A DNA stretch of 59,845 nucleotides from an uncultured Pseudomonadota bacterium (GCA_902494875.1 CABUUO010000008.1:1-59845), one strand, 5' to 3'; shown: positions 1-7,963, numbered from the stretch's first letter. A program made the numbers and translations. Notes: generated by a model not told the origin, from the sequence alone.

Positions 1-2
1 CC

Positions 3-389
3 TGTATCTCGGGTTACCACACCAAAGACAGCGGCTGCGAAAAAGACTGCAACGCCACAAACTGTTCCGGTTATACACTATCTTCATGCCCGGCCAACGG
101 TAATTGCAGCAAATGTACCATCACCGCTTCCAACTGCTCCACCAATGGGACTAAATATAAGCTAGACTCTTGCAGCTCCGGGTATGCGCTCAAGAATGGA
201 AAGTGTGAGAAAGAAAACAGCGACACAGATTCAACACCAAGCTGTAATGGCCAGACTGCTATGGAGTATAATGCAGCAATGGATCAATGTGAACCATGGA
301 GAGACAATTGGGTACAATATCATAGTTGTAGACAACAAACTTGTAGTCGGTACCAAAAATATGGATGTTGTAATCCAGCAACAATTTAA
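3..389 (+). CDS. Cysteine-rich protein, C-terminal part only
   Basis: An open frame enters from the left edge and stops at TAA 387-389, giving the last 128 residues. The visible part is very rich in Cys, Ser, Asn, Thr and Gly, with recurring patterns such as CSGYTLSSC and CSSGYALKNGKC, and ends with a CC pair near the C terminus. Spacing of the cysteines recalls growth-factor-receptor-like or EGF-like disulfide repeats of secreted or surface proteins. No membrane segment or known secretion domain is seen in this part. A strong terminator follows directly. The N terminus, signal peptide and full domain order lie outside the window, so only 'extracellular Cys-rich repeat protein' is inferred. 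Confidence 0.6.
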   Translation, partial: CISGYHTKDSGCEKDCNATNCSGYTLSSCPANGNCSKCTITASNCSTNGTKYKLDSCSSGYALKNGKCEKENSDTDSTPSCNGQTAMEYNAAMDQCEPWRDNWVQYHSCRQQTCSRYQKYGCCNPATI

Positions 390-401
390 CCTCCCCTAAA
401 A

Positions 402-435
402 AACACCCCGGTTAAATTATCCGGGGTGTTTTTTT
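402..435 (+). terminator. Rho-independent terminator after the Cys-rich gene
   Basis: Perfect 10-bp stem, AACACCCCGG (402-411) against CCGGGGTGTT (421-430), with a 9-nt loop and a run of T. It sits 12 bp after the stop codon of the cysteine-rich gene. Confidence 0.9.
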
Positions 436-436
436 A

Positions 437-506
437 TGTCATGTTGAGCGCGACGAAACATCTCAACTAATTAAGGCTAAGATCCTTCACTTCGCTCAGG
501 ATGACA
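437..506. repeat. Imperfect inverted intergenic repeat
   Basis: Left arm 437-463 and right arm 480-506 are imperfect reverse complements (cores TTGAGCG and TCGCTCA, ends TGTCAT and ATGACA). The arms resemble the widespread intergenic sequences of the type TGTCATnCTGAGCGAAGCGAAGnATCT seen in many bacterial genomes. It lies in a non-coding gap after a terminator and could fold into a long hairpin in RNA. Whether it is a mobile miniature element or a REP-like repeat cannot be told from one copy. Confidence 0.5.
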
Positions 507-513
507 TTTTACC

Positions 514-563
514 TTTCGGCAAGCTCTGGGTGATATTTTATGTTTGACAAGCTCAGAATGACC
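514..563. repeat. Two degenerate direct copies of a short intergenic motif
   Basis: TTTCGGCAAGCTCTGGGTGAT (positions 514-534) and a related copy at 543-563 share the skeleton TTT-G-CAAGCTC-G-TGA. The second copy matches the common intergenic motif ending in CAAGCTCAGAATGAC, a sister form of the inverted repeat just upstream. Confidence 0.4.
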
Positions 564-586
564 CTGCGCCGTCTTTTTTTCATATC

Positions 587-970
587 TTAGCTGCCGCTGA
601 CGCTTTCATCAACTTCTACGGCGGTCGGCGTTTCCAAAACGCTTTCGTTGACCGTCATTGAGGTTGACGGGTTTGATGAGGCGGGAGCGGACGTCTGGCC
701 GGAATTTGCGGACGCAGGCGGTTGCGTTTCCGGCTGCGGAGCAACTTCTACATTGCCTTCTTTGCTCCAATCCGTCGTTGATGCGTCGTTTGGATTGACC
801 GCACCGGCTTCTACCGGAATAACGGCCTGATAGCCTTCTTCAATAACCAATACGTTCTGCGAATCCGGATTTCCGACCGATGCCGAAGTCGTCTGTGCAT
901 TTGCGGTTTGCGAATCGCATCCCATTAACGCCAAAGTTCCGACCATGGCCAATGATAAAAGTTTTTTCAT
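587..970 (-). CDS. Small putative lipoprotein
   Basis: 127 residues. The N terminus MKKLLSLAMVGTLALMGC is a typical lipoprotein signal with a lipobox ending LMGC, so Cys18 should be lipidated. The mature part is short, acidic and rich in Ala, Ser, Thr, Pro, Val and Asn, with no recognisable domain; it looks like a disordered envelope protein. A Shine-Dalgarno AGGGGA lies just upstream of the ATG. It is transcribed away from the HAD gene and appears to be a single-gene unit. Function unknown. Confidence 0.65.
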   Translation of the reverse strand: MKKLLSLAMVGTLALMGCDSQTANAQTTSASVGNPDSQNVLVIEEGYQAVIPVEAGAVNPNDASTTDWSKEGNVEVAPQPETQPPASANSGQTSAPASSNPSTSMTVNESVLETPTAVEVDESVSGS

Positions 971-1060
971 TATTCATCCCCTTTATTTGTTTAAATCAAT
1001 TTGTTAGTCTCATTTCTGATATATGTACGATAACGCTTTTTTCAACAGGCAAAAAGAGGA

Positions 1061-1089
1061 TTGACGAAAGGCTTCAGTATTGTTAAATT
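1061..1089 (+). promoter_or_regulatory. Possible sigma-70 promoter for the HAD phosphatase gene
   Basis: TTGACG (1061-1066), a 17-bp spacer and TAAATT (1084-1089). The -35 box matches the consensus well, the -10 box matches at four of six positions. It would give a leader of about 30 nt before the start codon. Confidence 0.4.
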
Positions 1090-1125
1090 GCTAGAGTTGT
1101 AAAGATTTTTTAGATGGAGATAACT

Positions 1126-1803
1126 GTGCTCAGCGATAAAAAAGTCATTATCTGGGATTTGGATAACACCTTGTATTTTGAAACCGAAGAATTTAAGGAT
1201 ATGCTTGACGAAGCAACCGCGGTTGCCCTGGTGGAGGATCTTGGTCTCAAAATGGATATTGAGACAGCCAAAAACATGGTCAAGGAATCTTATAAAAAAT
1301 ATCGCAACGGCGGCGAAGTTTTCATTATGGAATACGGAATCGACCCCAAGGAACTGTTTGACGCATATCATGAGCGCAAGCCGGTAGACGTTATCGTTCC
1401 TTATGAAAACCTGTTGGAACGGTTGGAAAAGCTTCCTTTTGAACAATATATCTTTACGACCAGCAGCCATAACGTTGCCGAGAAGATATTGAAAAAAATC
1501 GGCCTTTATGAGTTTTTCAAAGGACGTTTTTATTCCGTCGAAGATTTCGGCGTTTACAAGAAAAACGAAAGCTCCGACGTTTATAAAATGTTCTGCAAGG
1601 AAATCGGCAAAGATCCCAAAGAGTGCATTTTTGTTGACGACAGCTATTCCAATCTGGAATTTGCCAAAGAAATCGGCATGACGACCGTCCGCATTTATTA
1701 TAAGGAAAACTCCGCCGGGGACAAAACATATATCGACGAAGCTTACAAAGGCATTGACGGCTTTTTAGACAAGATTATCCCGATGGTCAGTGCGTCGCAT
1801 TAA
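1126..1803 (+). CDS. HAD-superfamily hydrolase, pyrimidine 5'-nucleotidase type
   Basis: The protein (225 residues from the GTG start) has the HAD motifs in order: I, WDLDNT with nucleophile Asp11 and Asp13; II, FTTSS; III, a Lys in VYKKNES; IV, FVDDSYSN. The helical cap and overall length match the pyrimidine 5'-nucleotidase / phosphoglycolate phosphatase-like group (yeast Sdt1/Phm8 type), which dephosphorylates nucleoside monophosphates in the cytoplasm. An in-frame ATG lies at 1114, but it has no ribosome binding site, whereas GGAG (1116-1119) lies six bases before GTG 1126; I therefore prefer GTG 1126. The 3' end overlaps the convergent neighbour by 17 bp. Substrate is inferred from family only. 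Confidence 0.85.
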   Translation: MLSDKKVIIWDLDNTLYFETEEFKDMLDEATAVALVEDLGLKMDIETAKNMVKESYKKYRNGGEVFIMEYGIDPKELFDAYHERKPVDVIVPYENLLERLEKLPFEQYIFTTSSHNVAEKILKKIGLYEFFKGRFYSVEDFGVYKKNESSDVYKMFCKEIGKDPKECIFVDDSYSNLEFAKEIGMTTVRIYYKENSAGDKTYIDEAYKGIDGFLDKIIPMVSASH

Positions 1804-2476
1804 ACTTGCGGCAGATGTTTTCTTCCATGGAATAATTGATTTTATTGTCCAGCTTGCCCTGTTCTATATACAGTTCCTTTTCAAAAACGGCTACGACTTT
1901 GTTCATGCGAACGGCAAATTCGTCGGTCATTTTTTGCGTCACGGAAGCCATTTCGGTGCTGCTTGAAACTTTTTGCGGCTTTATTTCCAGAGCGATTTTT
2001 TCTGCGGCAACCTTAAAGCGCGGCAAAAAATAATCCAGCGCTTTCTTGTTAATCAGCTGATGCGTCTGCTCGTGCCGCAAAACCAAATTATATTCGCAGC
2101 TGCCGGGCCTCAGACTTTTGGCTATATAAATCATCGGCCGGGTATAACCGACAAAAACGTTAATTATGGACGGGAAAACGCACATTTTTCCGCCTCTCAG
2201 CGCTTCACCGGACGTGCCGAACTCATATTCCTTTTCAACAATTACGGTTGCCAGTCCGCTCAAAAATACGCCTTGTTCCCGCCGGCCATATTCCAGAGAC
2301 ATCTGCGTAATCTCATCGACGGTGCGGCTCTTGTCATATTGCAGGCGACCGTAAGACGTGGAAAACCTTATCAGGGGCTTTCGCGGCGCGGTGCAGCCGT
2401 TGTCTTCCGCCACAGAGGTCCGGACCCAAACACAGCCGAAAAAAATTAACGTTAATATTATAAAAAGCTTTTTCAT
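1787..2476 (-). CDS. Secreted protein with HEQTH zinc-protease-like motif
   Basis: 229 residues. The N terminus is a signal peptide ending near VAED; a Cys at residue 15 (FFGC) makes a lipoprotein form possible. The core contains RHEQTHQL at residues 134-141, an HExxH zinc-metalloprotease signature, preceded by cysteines at about 28, 99 and 127. This resembles the family of predicted secreted Zn-dependent proteases (DUF922-like), in which the same motif sits in the second half of a small protein. A third zinc ligand is not obvious. It overlaps the end of the HAD gene by 17 bp, tail to tail. Substrate unknown. Confidence 0.55.
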   Translation of the reverse strand: MKKLFIILTLIFFGCVWVRTSVAEDNGCTAPRKPLIRFSTSYGRLQYDKSRTVDEITQMSLEYGRREQGVFLSGLATVIVEKEYEFGTSGEALRGGKMCVFPSIINVFVGYTRPMIYIAKSLRPGSCEYNLVLRHEQTHQLINKKALDYFLPRFKVAAEKIALEIKPQKVSSSTEMASVTQKMTDEFAVRMNKVVAVFEKELYIEQGKLDNKINYSMEENICRKFNATH

Positions 2477-2529
2477 ATAATATATGCTATACTGAATATG
2501 TTAAATTATGGTTGATGGGATAACATCAG

Positions 2530-3105
2530 ATGAAAATGCCAAAATGCCTTGTCATCATTGCAGGTCTTGTTATGGGGTGGAATATTGCTTCCGCCTGTGC
2601 GCAGACAGAGGAAAGATATGTACGCAGGCCTGTCCAGCCGAATTTCTTTATTCCTGACGGAGCTCTGGCGCAAAGCCGACCTGAAAAAGTCATTATTCCG
2701 AGATACGGCGCCGGCATTTCAACCGCCAAACATATTTCCCACGAAGACGACAAAATTCCACAACGCACACCTTTTTATGACCCCAGACAACAAGCCGTTC
2801 CTCAACAGCCGCAGACAACAGACAATGCCGCACAAACAGTTGCTCAGCCTTTGAACAAACCTCAGCCGACGGAGCAAAAAAACGACAACGCCTCGATGCC
2901 GCCGGTTTCGGAAGCGGCCAATTATCAGGAAATGTACCAAAGTTATCTGCGTGATCTGGAAGCCATCGCCGATACGGGCAAACCGGCCAGTACCAATACA
3001 ATCAGCGATTTAGACGCAATGAATTCGGAAGAAAGGATTCAGCTTGACAAGAAATTCAACGAGCGTCGCAATGTTGATTTGGAAATTCAAAAAGCTTTAC
3101 AATAA
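2530..3105 (+). CDS. Exported hypothetical protein, Pro/Gln-rich
   Basis: 191 residues. A signal peptide (MKMPKCLVIIAGLVMGWNIASACA) is followed by a long low-complexity region rich in Pro, Gln, Asn and Ala (about residues 60-125) and a charged, helical C-terminal part containing a LDAMNSEERIQLDKKF stretch. No known domain is recognised. It is read divergently from the HEQTH protein and stops one base before the end of the convergent dapE gene. It is probably a periplasmic or envelope-associated protein; function unknown. Confidence 0.55.
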   Translation: MKMPKCLVIIAGLVMGWNIASACAQTEERYVRRPVQPNFFIPDGALAQSRPEKVIIPRYGAGISTAKHISHEDDKIPQRTPFYDPRQQAVPQQPQTTDNAAQTVAQPLNKPQPTEQKNDNASMPPVSEAANYQEMYQSYLRDLEAIADTGKPASTNTISDLDAMNSEERIQLDKKFNERRNVDLEIQKALQ

Positions 3106-3106
3106 G

Positions 3107-4243
3107 TCAGGCAAAAAAACCGGCGATAAAATCTTCATAAATAAGCGAAAGCCGCTCAATGTCTGATACTGCCGCGCATTCGTCAACCTTATGGATGGAG
3201 GCACTGGTCAGACCAAACTCCAATACCGGGCAATAGTCCTTTACGAAACGAGCATCCGAAGTACCGCCGGAAGTCGAATACTCCGGCATTATGCCGGTAT
3301 GGCGGAAAATGATGTTTCGCAACATTTCACAGGGCGCGGTAACCGGCGTCAAAAACGCTTCACCGACCGTTTGCGCCTCAATTTTAAATTTGCCTTCCGA
3401 ATCTTCGGCCAGACGTTCAATCATCCGAACAATGCCTTCTGCCGTATGCTCGTTGTTAAAACGAATGTCCACCGCGGCCTCGGCGTGAGCGGGAATGACA
3501 TTCATGGCCGGATTGCCAACGTCAAAAGTCGTAATCTGAATGCCGGAAGGCTCAAAAAACTCATTGCCGCGGTCCAAGGTAAGGTTTCTTATTTTTTCGA
3601 GCAGAGCGACCAGATTGTGCACCGGATTGACGGCAAGATGCGGATAAGCAGTGTGCCCTTGATATCCGGTTGAAACAATGCGAATAAAAACGTCTCCGCG
3701 GCGGCCGATTTTAATTTGCTCGCCAAGCTTTTGCGGATTGCTCGGTTCCCCAACCAGGCAAAAGTCGAATTTTTCTCCGCGGCCGGCGGCAAATTGCAAC
3801 AGTTTTTCTGTGCCTCCGACAATAATGTTTTCCTCATCTCCGGAAAGAATAATCGTCAGACGTCCGGTAACTTTGCCGGCTTTAATCTGCCTTTTTACCG
3901 CCGCGACAAACGCGGCAAGCCCCCCAAGCATATCAGAACTGCCGCGACCATACAAAAGTCCCTCGTCTACCGTTGCTTCAAAGGGAGAAAATTTCCATGA
4001 CGCGGCATTGCCGGCGGGCACTACGTCAACATGTCCGACAAACAAAAGATGTGGTTCTCCGCGGCCAAAAACCGCCGAAAAAGCAAGCGTCTCTTCACCG
4101 GCATCGTTTTGCAGCGGCAGAATTTCGCATTCAAAGCCCAGCGGCGCCAATTCCGCTTCAACAAAAGCAAAAGCTTCAGACAAGTGCTCCCCGTCGGTTT
4201 TAAAACGGATCAGTTTCCGGCAGATTTCCACGGCGTCGTTCAT
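3107..4243 (-). CDS. dapE: Succinyl-diaminopimelate desuccinylase
   Basis: 378 residues, the normal DapE length. It is an M20 metallohydrolase that hydrolyses N-succinyl-L,L-diaminopimelate in lysine and peptidoglycan precursor synthesis. Visible signatures are FVGHVDVVPAG (metal His and Asp), YGRGSSDMLGG (bridging Asp), SGDEEN (catalytic Glu pair) and TSGGTSDARF near the C terminus; a dimerisation domain lies in between. The frame extends to 4276, but that extension runs through the terminator of the upstream gene; the ATG at 4241-4243 has GGAGA seven bases upstream, so it is the start. No other dap gene is next to it. Confidence 0.92.
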   Translation of the reverse strand: MNDAVEICRKLIRFKTDGEHLSEAFAFVEAELAPLGFECEILPLQNDAGEETLAFSAVFGRGEPHLLFVGHVDVVPAGNAASWKFSPFEATVDEGLLYGRGSSDMLGGLAAFVAAVKRQIKAGKVTGRLTIILSGDEENIIVGGTEKLLQFAAGRGEKFDFCLVGEPSNPQKLGEQIKIGRRGDVFIRIVSTGYQGHTAYPHLAVNPVHNLVALLEKIRNLTLDRGNEFFEPSGIQITTFDVGNPAMNVIPAHAEAAVDIRFNNEHTAEGIVRMIERLAEDSEGKFKIEAQTVGEAFLTPVTAPCEMLRNIIFRHTGIMPEYSTSGGTSDARFVKDYCPVLEFGLTSASIHKVDECAAVSDIERLSLIYEDFIAGFFA

Positions 4244-4260
4244 CTTTGTTTCTCCAATAA

Positions 4261-4290
4261 AAAACCTCAAAGCCAAGCTTTGAGGTTTTT
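4261..4290 (-). terminator. Terminator of trcR
   Basis: Perfect 12-bp inverted repeat, AAAACCTCAAAG (4261-4272) and CTTTGAGGTTTT (4278-4289), followed on the minus strand by a T-rich tract. It separates trcR from dapE. Confidence 0.85.
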
Positions 4291-4294
4291 GGTG

Positions 4295-4951
4295 TTAAGC
4301 TGATTTTTTTGCTTTCTTTTCAGTCTTGGCTTTTTTTTCGGACTTAGCCTTTGTCTTCTTCTCTGTTTTAGCCTTAGCGGTTTTTTCTTTTTTCGGCGCT
4401 TTGGCTTTTTTAGGCTGGGCCGCTTTTTCCAGACGAGCCTGCGCAACGGCTAAAGCCTGATCCAAATCTTTCTCGGTGCACAAACCGATGGTAACCGGAT
4501 TTTTGGGACGGATATTGGCCATATCGCGGTGGGTGCCGCTGCGAATGGCTTCAATCGTCGGTTTGGTGGTGCCAATCAGCTTGCAAATCTGAGCATCGCT
4601 CAAATCCGCACAATTCTTAATAACCCAGGCAATGGCCGCCGGTTTGTCGCTTCTTTGAGACGGAGACAGGATTTTTTTGGCCTTGGCATTGCGGGCTTTG
4701 ACATTGCGCTCCATTTCATTCGGAACCAGATTGGCAGAAGGATCGGCCTCGCATCTTCTGATTTCTTCAAGTGTCAGTTGGCTGTTGTCTACCGGACTCA
4801 AACCCATAATATTGCCGGCAACGTCGCCGTCGGCGATGGCCTGAATTTCCAGTTCGTGAATTTCGCAGAATTCTGAAATCTGTCTGAAGGTTAAGGTTGT
4901 ATTTTCGACCAGCCATACGGCAGTTGCTCTTGGCATTAAGGGAGCTGTCAT
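4295..4951 (-). CDS. trcR: Cell-cycle transcriptional regulator TrcR (DUF1013)
   Basis: 218 residues. The first 170 residues match the DUF1013/TrcR family, which is restricted to Alphaproteobacteria: N-terminal MPRATAVWLVENTTLTFRQI, central GLSPVDNSQLTLEEI, and a second helix-turn-helix-like part around DLSDAQICKLIGTTKPTI. Known members bind DNA and act in cell-cycle transcription together with the housekeeping polymerase. The C-terminal tail from about residue 178 is almost entirely Lys, Ala, Glu, Thr and Pro, a histone-H1-like extension that could bind DNA non-specifically. It has its own terminator. Promoter elements were not resolved. Confidence 0.85.
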   Translation of the reverse strand: MTAPLMPRATAVWLVENTTLTFRQISEFCEIHELEIQAIADGDVAGNIMGLSPVDNSQLTLEEIRRCEADPSANLVPNEMERNVKARNAKAKKILSPSQRSDKPAAIAWVIKNCADLSDAQICKLIGTTKPTIEAIRSGTHRDMANIRPKNPVTIGLCTEKDLDQALAVAQARLEKAAQPKKAKAPKKEKTAKAKTEKKTKAKSEKKAKTEKKAKKSA

Positions 4952-5080
4952 TTTGTAATCCTTTCTTTCGCAAAATATTATTTTTGCTTTGACAATACAT
5001 TCAAAAGCAAATTAATTACCCTAAAGATAGATTTTCTTTGGATAATATACAAGCATTTTTTGCGGAAATGCGGGAATTTT

Positions 5081-5905
5081 TTAATATTTGCTGTTTTTGG
5101 AGTAGATATCGGCCATATTCAGATATCCGACCTGAAGCATCTGAGCCGTCGCCTGGTAGCGAGTGGCCTGAATTTCCAACGCATTTACCGCCGAAAGAGA
5201 ACCGCCGGAAGAAGTCTGTGTCAGCGGCACCCGGCTTTCTTTCTTATTGGTGCTGTCTTCAGAAATTTTCTCGGTCATAACATAATCATGCTTAAAATGG
5301 TCTCCCATCGTAATCTGCATGGCATAGGAGATTTCTTCGTTTTTGGTCGTTGTATCTTCATTGCGGGTGATTTTGAAATAATAATCGCCCTTTTTGGCTC
5401 GATATTCGCCTTTAAGAATCTGATCCATCGTTTCGCGGGCTTTGGTACCTTTTTCGGCAGTACTGTCACCGATGAGAACTTGTTTGCCGCCTTTGGTCAT
5501 ATAGACCTGAATATTCAGTTTTTCAGCCGTTAAAGCCAACAGGTTTTCTTCTTCCTTGGCCTTTTTTTCGGCCTGTTCTTTTTCATAACCCTCAGGATCG
5601 GTCTGCTGTTTCAGTTGATCCAGCGCCTCTTCATATTTGGAAAGATCCAGCACGTTTTCGTCTTCTGTGCCGTCACGCAGAGAAACGCCCAGCTTGCCGT
5701 CGGACTGAACCTGCGTTTTATAGATGTCAACGCTGTCATAATATTTGGAAAGTTTGCCGATGGCAGTGATGCGGGAATAGTTGAGGCGAGTATACCCTAA
5801 ATCACGGGCATTGGCAAAAGTCTCATCGACATTATTCATGTCGGTAAGCGTTTTTTCCCATGTTTTGGCGCTGCTTTCGCCCAATACTTCAGAAATTGTC
5901 ACCAT
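5081..5905 (-). CDS. Hypothetical soluble protein, possibly flagellum-related
   Basis: 274 residues with no signal peptide or membrane segment. A charged helix rich in Glu and Lys (about residues 105-125) divides it into two halves. The C terminus, from SAVNALEIQATRYQATAQML onward, is a regular amphipathic helix that resembles the terminal helices of axial flagellar proteins in composition, but no flagellin, rod or hook signature is present. It stands alone, with about 80 bp separating it from the upstream membrane protein. The resemblance is only suggestive; function unknown. Confidence 0.5.
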   Translation of the reverse strand: MVTISEVLGESSAKTWEKTLTDMNNVDETFANARDLGYTRLNYSRITAIGKLSKYYDSVDIYKTQVQSDGKLGVSLRDGTEDENVLDLSKYEEALDQLKQQTDPEGYEKEQAEKKAKEEENLLALTAEKLNIQVYMTKGGKQVLIGDSTAEKGTKARETMDQILKGEYRAKKGDYYFKITRNEDTTTKNEEISYAMQITMGDHFKHDYVMTEKISEDSTNKKESRVPLTQTSSGGSLSAVNALEIQATRYQATAQMLQVGYLNMADIYSKNSKY

Positions 5906-5986
5906 TGGTTTTCTCCCAACAATCCCACATTGATTATTTTATCATAAAAACGGTTTCAAAACAACCCGTTTAATTTATATAACAGC

Positions 5987-7597
5987 TTAATCCGCCAATT
6001 TGTATAAAGCTATCAATTTATTTGTTTTATTCAACCTTTTGTCTCCCAAAAACTCAAATCCGTATTTATCGGACGGAATGGCGTTTTTGATTTTTTCGGT
6101 TATCAGGATTTCGTTGTTATAAGTATGTTCCAATACGTCTTCAACATAATCCTGAGGATTGAGCCCGTCTTCTTCCACCTTGTCGATGATGTTGCATTTG
6201 CTCAAAAAGATCAAATTTTCATCATTTAATTCATCTTTATAGGTATTTATATCCTTAATAAACGCGGCGGCAAAACGAACAGCATCCTCCGTATTGTCAT
6301 ACTCCACCGTCGTTATGTCATTAAATTCGATTACATTTTTTCCACGGTATTTCCCGAGCAGATTGGAAATGATGTTATGAATGTCGGACCAATAGGTTTT
6401 CTTCTGTTCATCCAGACCGGGAAGAGCCTCGTCAAAAAACTTCAAAAGGCACTGAATATTGACCAGACTCGGGCACCGGATATCCACCTTCTGCGGCGGA
6501 ACGGTCTCTCCGGCACCGCTATAACCGGTTTCGGCGATCTGAGCTTCCCATTTGGCAAAGCTCTGTTTTAAAATGTTTACGTCCATCGGCCGCTCGTCAA
6601 TAACCTGCGCCATCAAGTGTGCACCGACGCCGGTCAGAAACACGGCAACCTTATTGTCGGCAAAAGACTTTTTGCCGTCATAAAAAGCTTCAAGATCAGC
6701 ATTGTCACCGTCGATAATCTTAAAAGCTTCATAGAGCATGGAATTGGCTTCGGCAATATGCAGACCACAGTATCTTGAAAGTTCCAGACAACCGCCGTAG
6801 ACAACCAGTTTGACGCCCAGCTTGGAAAAACTGTCCTGAAACATACTTTTTGAATCAAGATTGGATAAAACGTCTTTCAAAAAATCTACAATGTAGCGCT
6901 TCTGTTCCAGAGTCGCTTCCGGATATGACGGCGAAATTGAGGGTTCATATTCGTCATTTAAGTTATAAAGCCGGATGATATTCTGAGCCTTTTCATAAAA
7001 ACGGCTTTCTTTCAACGGACGAGGTTTAAGCGCTTCTTGGCGGCGATAGGAAAAAATATGCCAGGGAATCTTCTTCATAATCAACGGAACGGCAAGCCCC
7101 AAAAACAGTACGAAGAAGATTATGAACAAACTGATATGAACATATTCTTCGGGAACAAAGTCCTCAATCAGCGGCGATATCAGCGTTACAAACAAATTTG
7201 ACAAAGCCAATGTGACAATGATAATAACCACCAGTTTGGCTATCGCACGGAGAATTTCGGCACTGGAAACAAGTGCCTCGTCGGTTTCATATTCGCCGCT
7301 ATCGTCTTCGCTCTGCCTTGCCGCCGCTTGGCTGCGCAAATCAACTGCAGATATTCTTTTGCCCTTTTTGGCTTTGGGTTTGCCATGCCCCAATCCGCTG
7401 ACATATTCAACGGTTTCCTGATAGCTGTTATCCTGAACGTCAAAAGTTTCGCGGATTATTTTTACTTTCAGTTTTTCCTGTTCCTTTTCCTTGGAAAGAT
7501 TGATGGCCTCATAGCGCTGATCACTGGCAAAGCGATCCTCAAGCTTCCAGCCGTCCCCTGAATCCGTATAAACTTCATAGTGTGTTATTTTTACCAT
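5987..7597 (-). CDS. Membrane protein with degenerate class III nucleotide-cyclase-like domain
   Basis: 536 residues. An N-terminal module of about 70 residues (VKITHYEVYTDSGDGWKLEDRF, then a VKIIRETFDVQDNSYQETVEY strand pair) resembles the N-terminal module I associate with membrane cyclases of Rhodospirillales. Two membrane segments lie at about 118-140 and 154-174. Residues about 370-533 read like a class III adenylate/guanylate cyclase domain: VDIRCPSL for the first metal-Asp strand, NTEDAVRFAAAFIKDI for the helix after the catalytic loop, and YGFEFLGDKRL before the C-terminal ALYKL. The canonical GDG loop is replaced by FNDITT. I infer a probable pseudocyclase or regulator. The ATG at 7595-7597 is chosen because the longer frame runs into the rpmE terminator. 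Confidence 0.55.
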   Translation of the reverse strand: MVKITHYEVYTDSGDGWKLEDRFASDQRYEAINLSKEKEQEKLKVKIIRETFDVQDNSYQETVEYVSGLGHGKPKAKKGKRISAVDLRSQAAARQSEDDSGEYETDEALVSSAEILRAIAKLVVIIIVTLALSNLFVTLISPLIEDFVPEEYVHISLFIIFFVLFLGLAVPLIMKKIPWHIFSYRRQEALKPRPLKESRFYEKAQNIIRLYNLNDEYEPSISPSYPEATLEQKRYIVDFLKDVLSNLDSKSMFQDSFSKLGVKLVVYGGCLELSRYCGLHIAEANSMLYEAFKIIDGDNADLEAFYDGKKSFADNKVAVFLTGVGAHLMAQVIDERPMDVNILKQSFAKWEAQIAETGYSGAGETVPPQKVDIRCPSLVNIQCLLKFFDEALPGLDEQKKTYWSDIHNIISNLLGKYRGKNVIEFNDITTVEYDNTEDAVRFAAAFIKDINTYKDELNDENLIFLSKCNIIDKVEEDGLNPQDYVEDVLEHTYNNEILITEKIKNAIPSDKYGFEFLGDKRLNKTNKLIALYKLAD

Positions 7598-7611
7598 TTT
7601 TCCTGCAGCAA

Positions 7612-7651
7612 TATATAAAAAAACCTGCATTCAGCTTAGCAAATGCAGGTT
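7612..7651 (-). terminator. Terminator of rpmE
   Basis: ACCTGCATT (7623-7631) pairs with AATGCAGGT (7642-7650); on the minus strand the stem is followed by seven T residues. Confidence 0.85.
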
Positions 7652-7676
7652 AATAAAACGCTAAACAACGTTAGAT

Positions 7677-7916
7677 TTAGTTGACGGAATCACCGGCCTT
7701 AAGACCAAAAGCGCCAAATTTGTTGTTAAACTTGGAAATCTGTCCGCCCGTATCAACCAAACGCTGAACGCCGGTCCAAGCCGGATGAGATTTCGGGTCA
7801 ATTTCCAGACGGATCTTATCGCCGGGTTTACCCATGGTCGATCTGGTTTTGAATTCCGTACCGTCAGTCATTACATAAGTAATTTCATGATAATCGGGAT
7901 GAATACCTTTTTTCAT
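7677..7916 (-). CDS. rpmE: 50S ribosomal protein L31
   Basis: 79 residues, starting MKKGIHPDYHEITYVMTDGT and containing the L31 signature DPKSHPAWTG and a FGAFG end. It is the C-minus form: no zinc-binding cysteines are present, as usual for this alphaproteobacterial type. L31 sits at the central protuberance of the ribosome and bridges the subunits. It follows the OmpA-like gene with a 122-bp gap that holds its own promoter, and ends in a good terminator. Confidence 0.95.
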   Translation of the reverse strand: MKKGIHPDYHEITYVMTDGTEFKTRSTMGKPGDKIRLEIDPKSHPAWTGVQRLVDTGGQISKFNNKFGAFGLKAGDSVN

Positions 7917-7963
7917 CTTAAAAAACTCCTAAAACTTTTATTTAAACGCATAATTTTTAAGCT

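Noticed and set aside
184..399. A 71-codon ORF on the plus strand at the left edge
   Set aside because: It is out of frame with the better Cys-rich reading frame, which runs open from base 3 and has a clear protein-like composition and stops just before the terminator.
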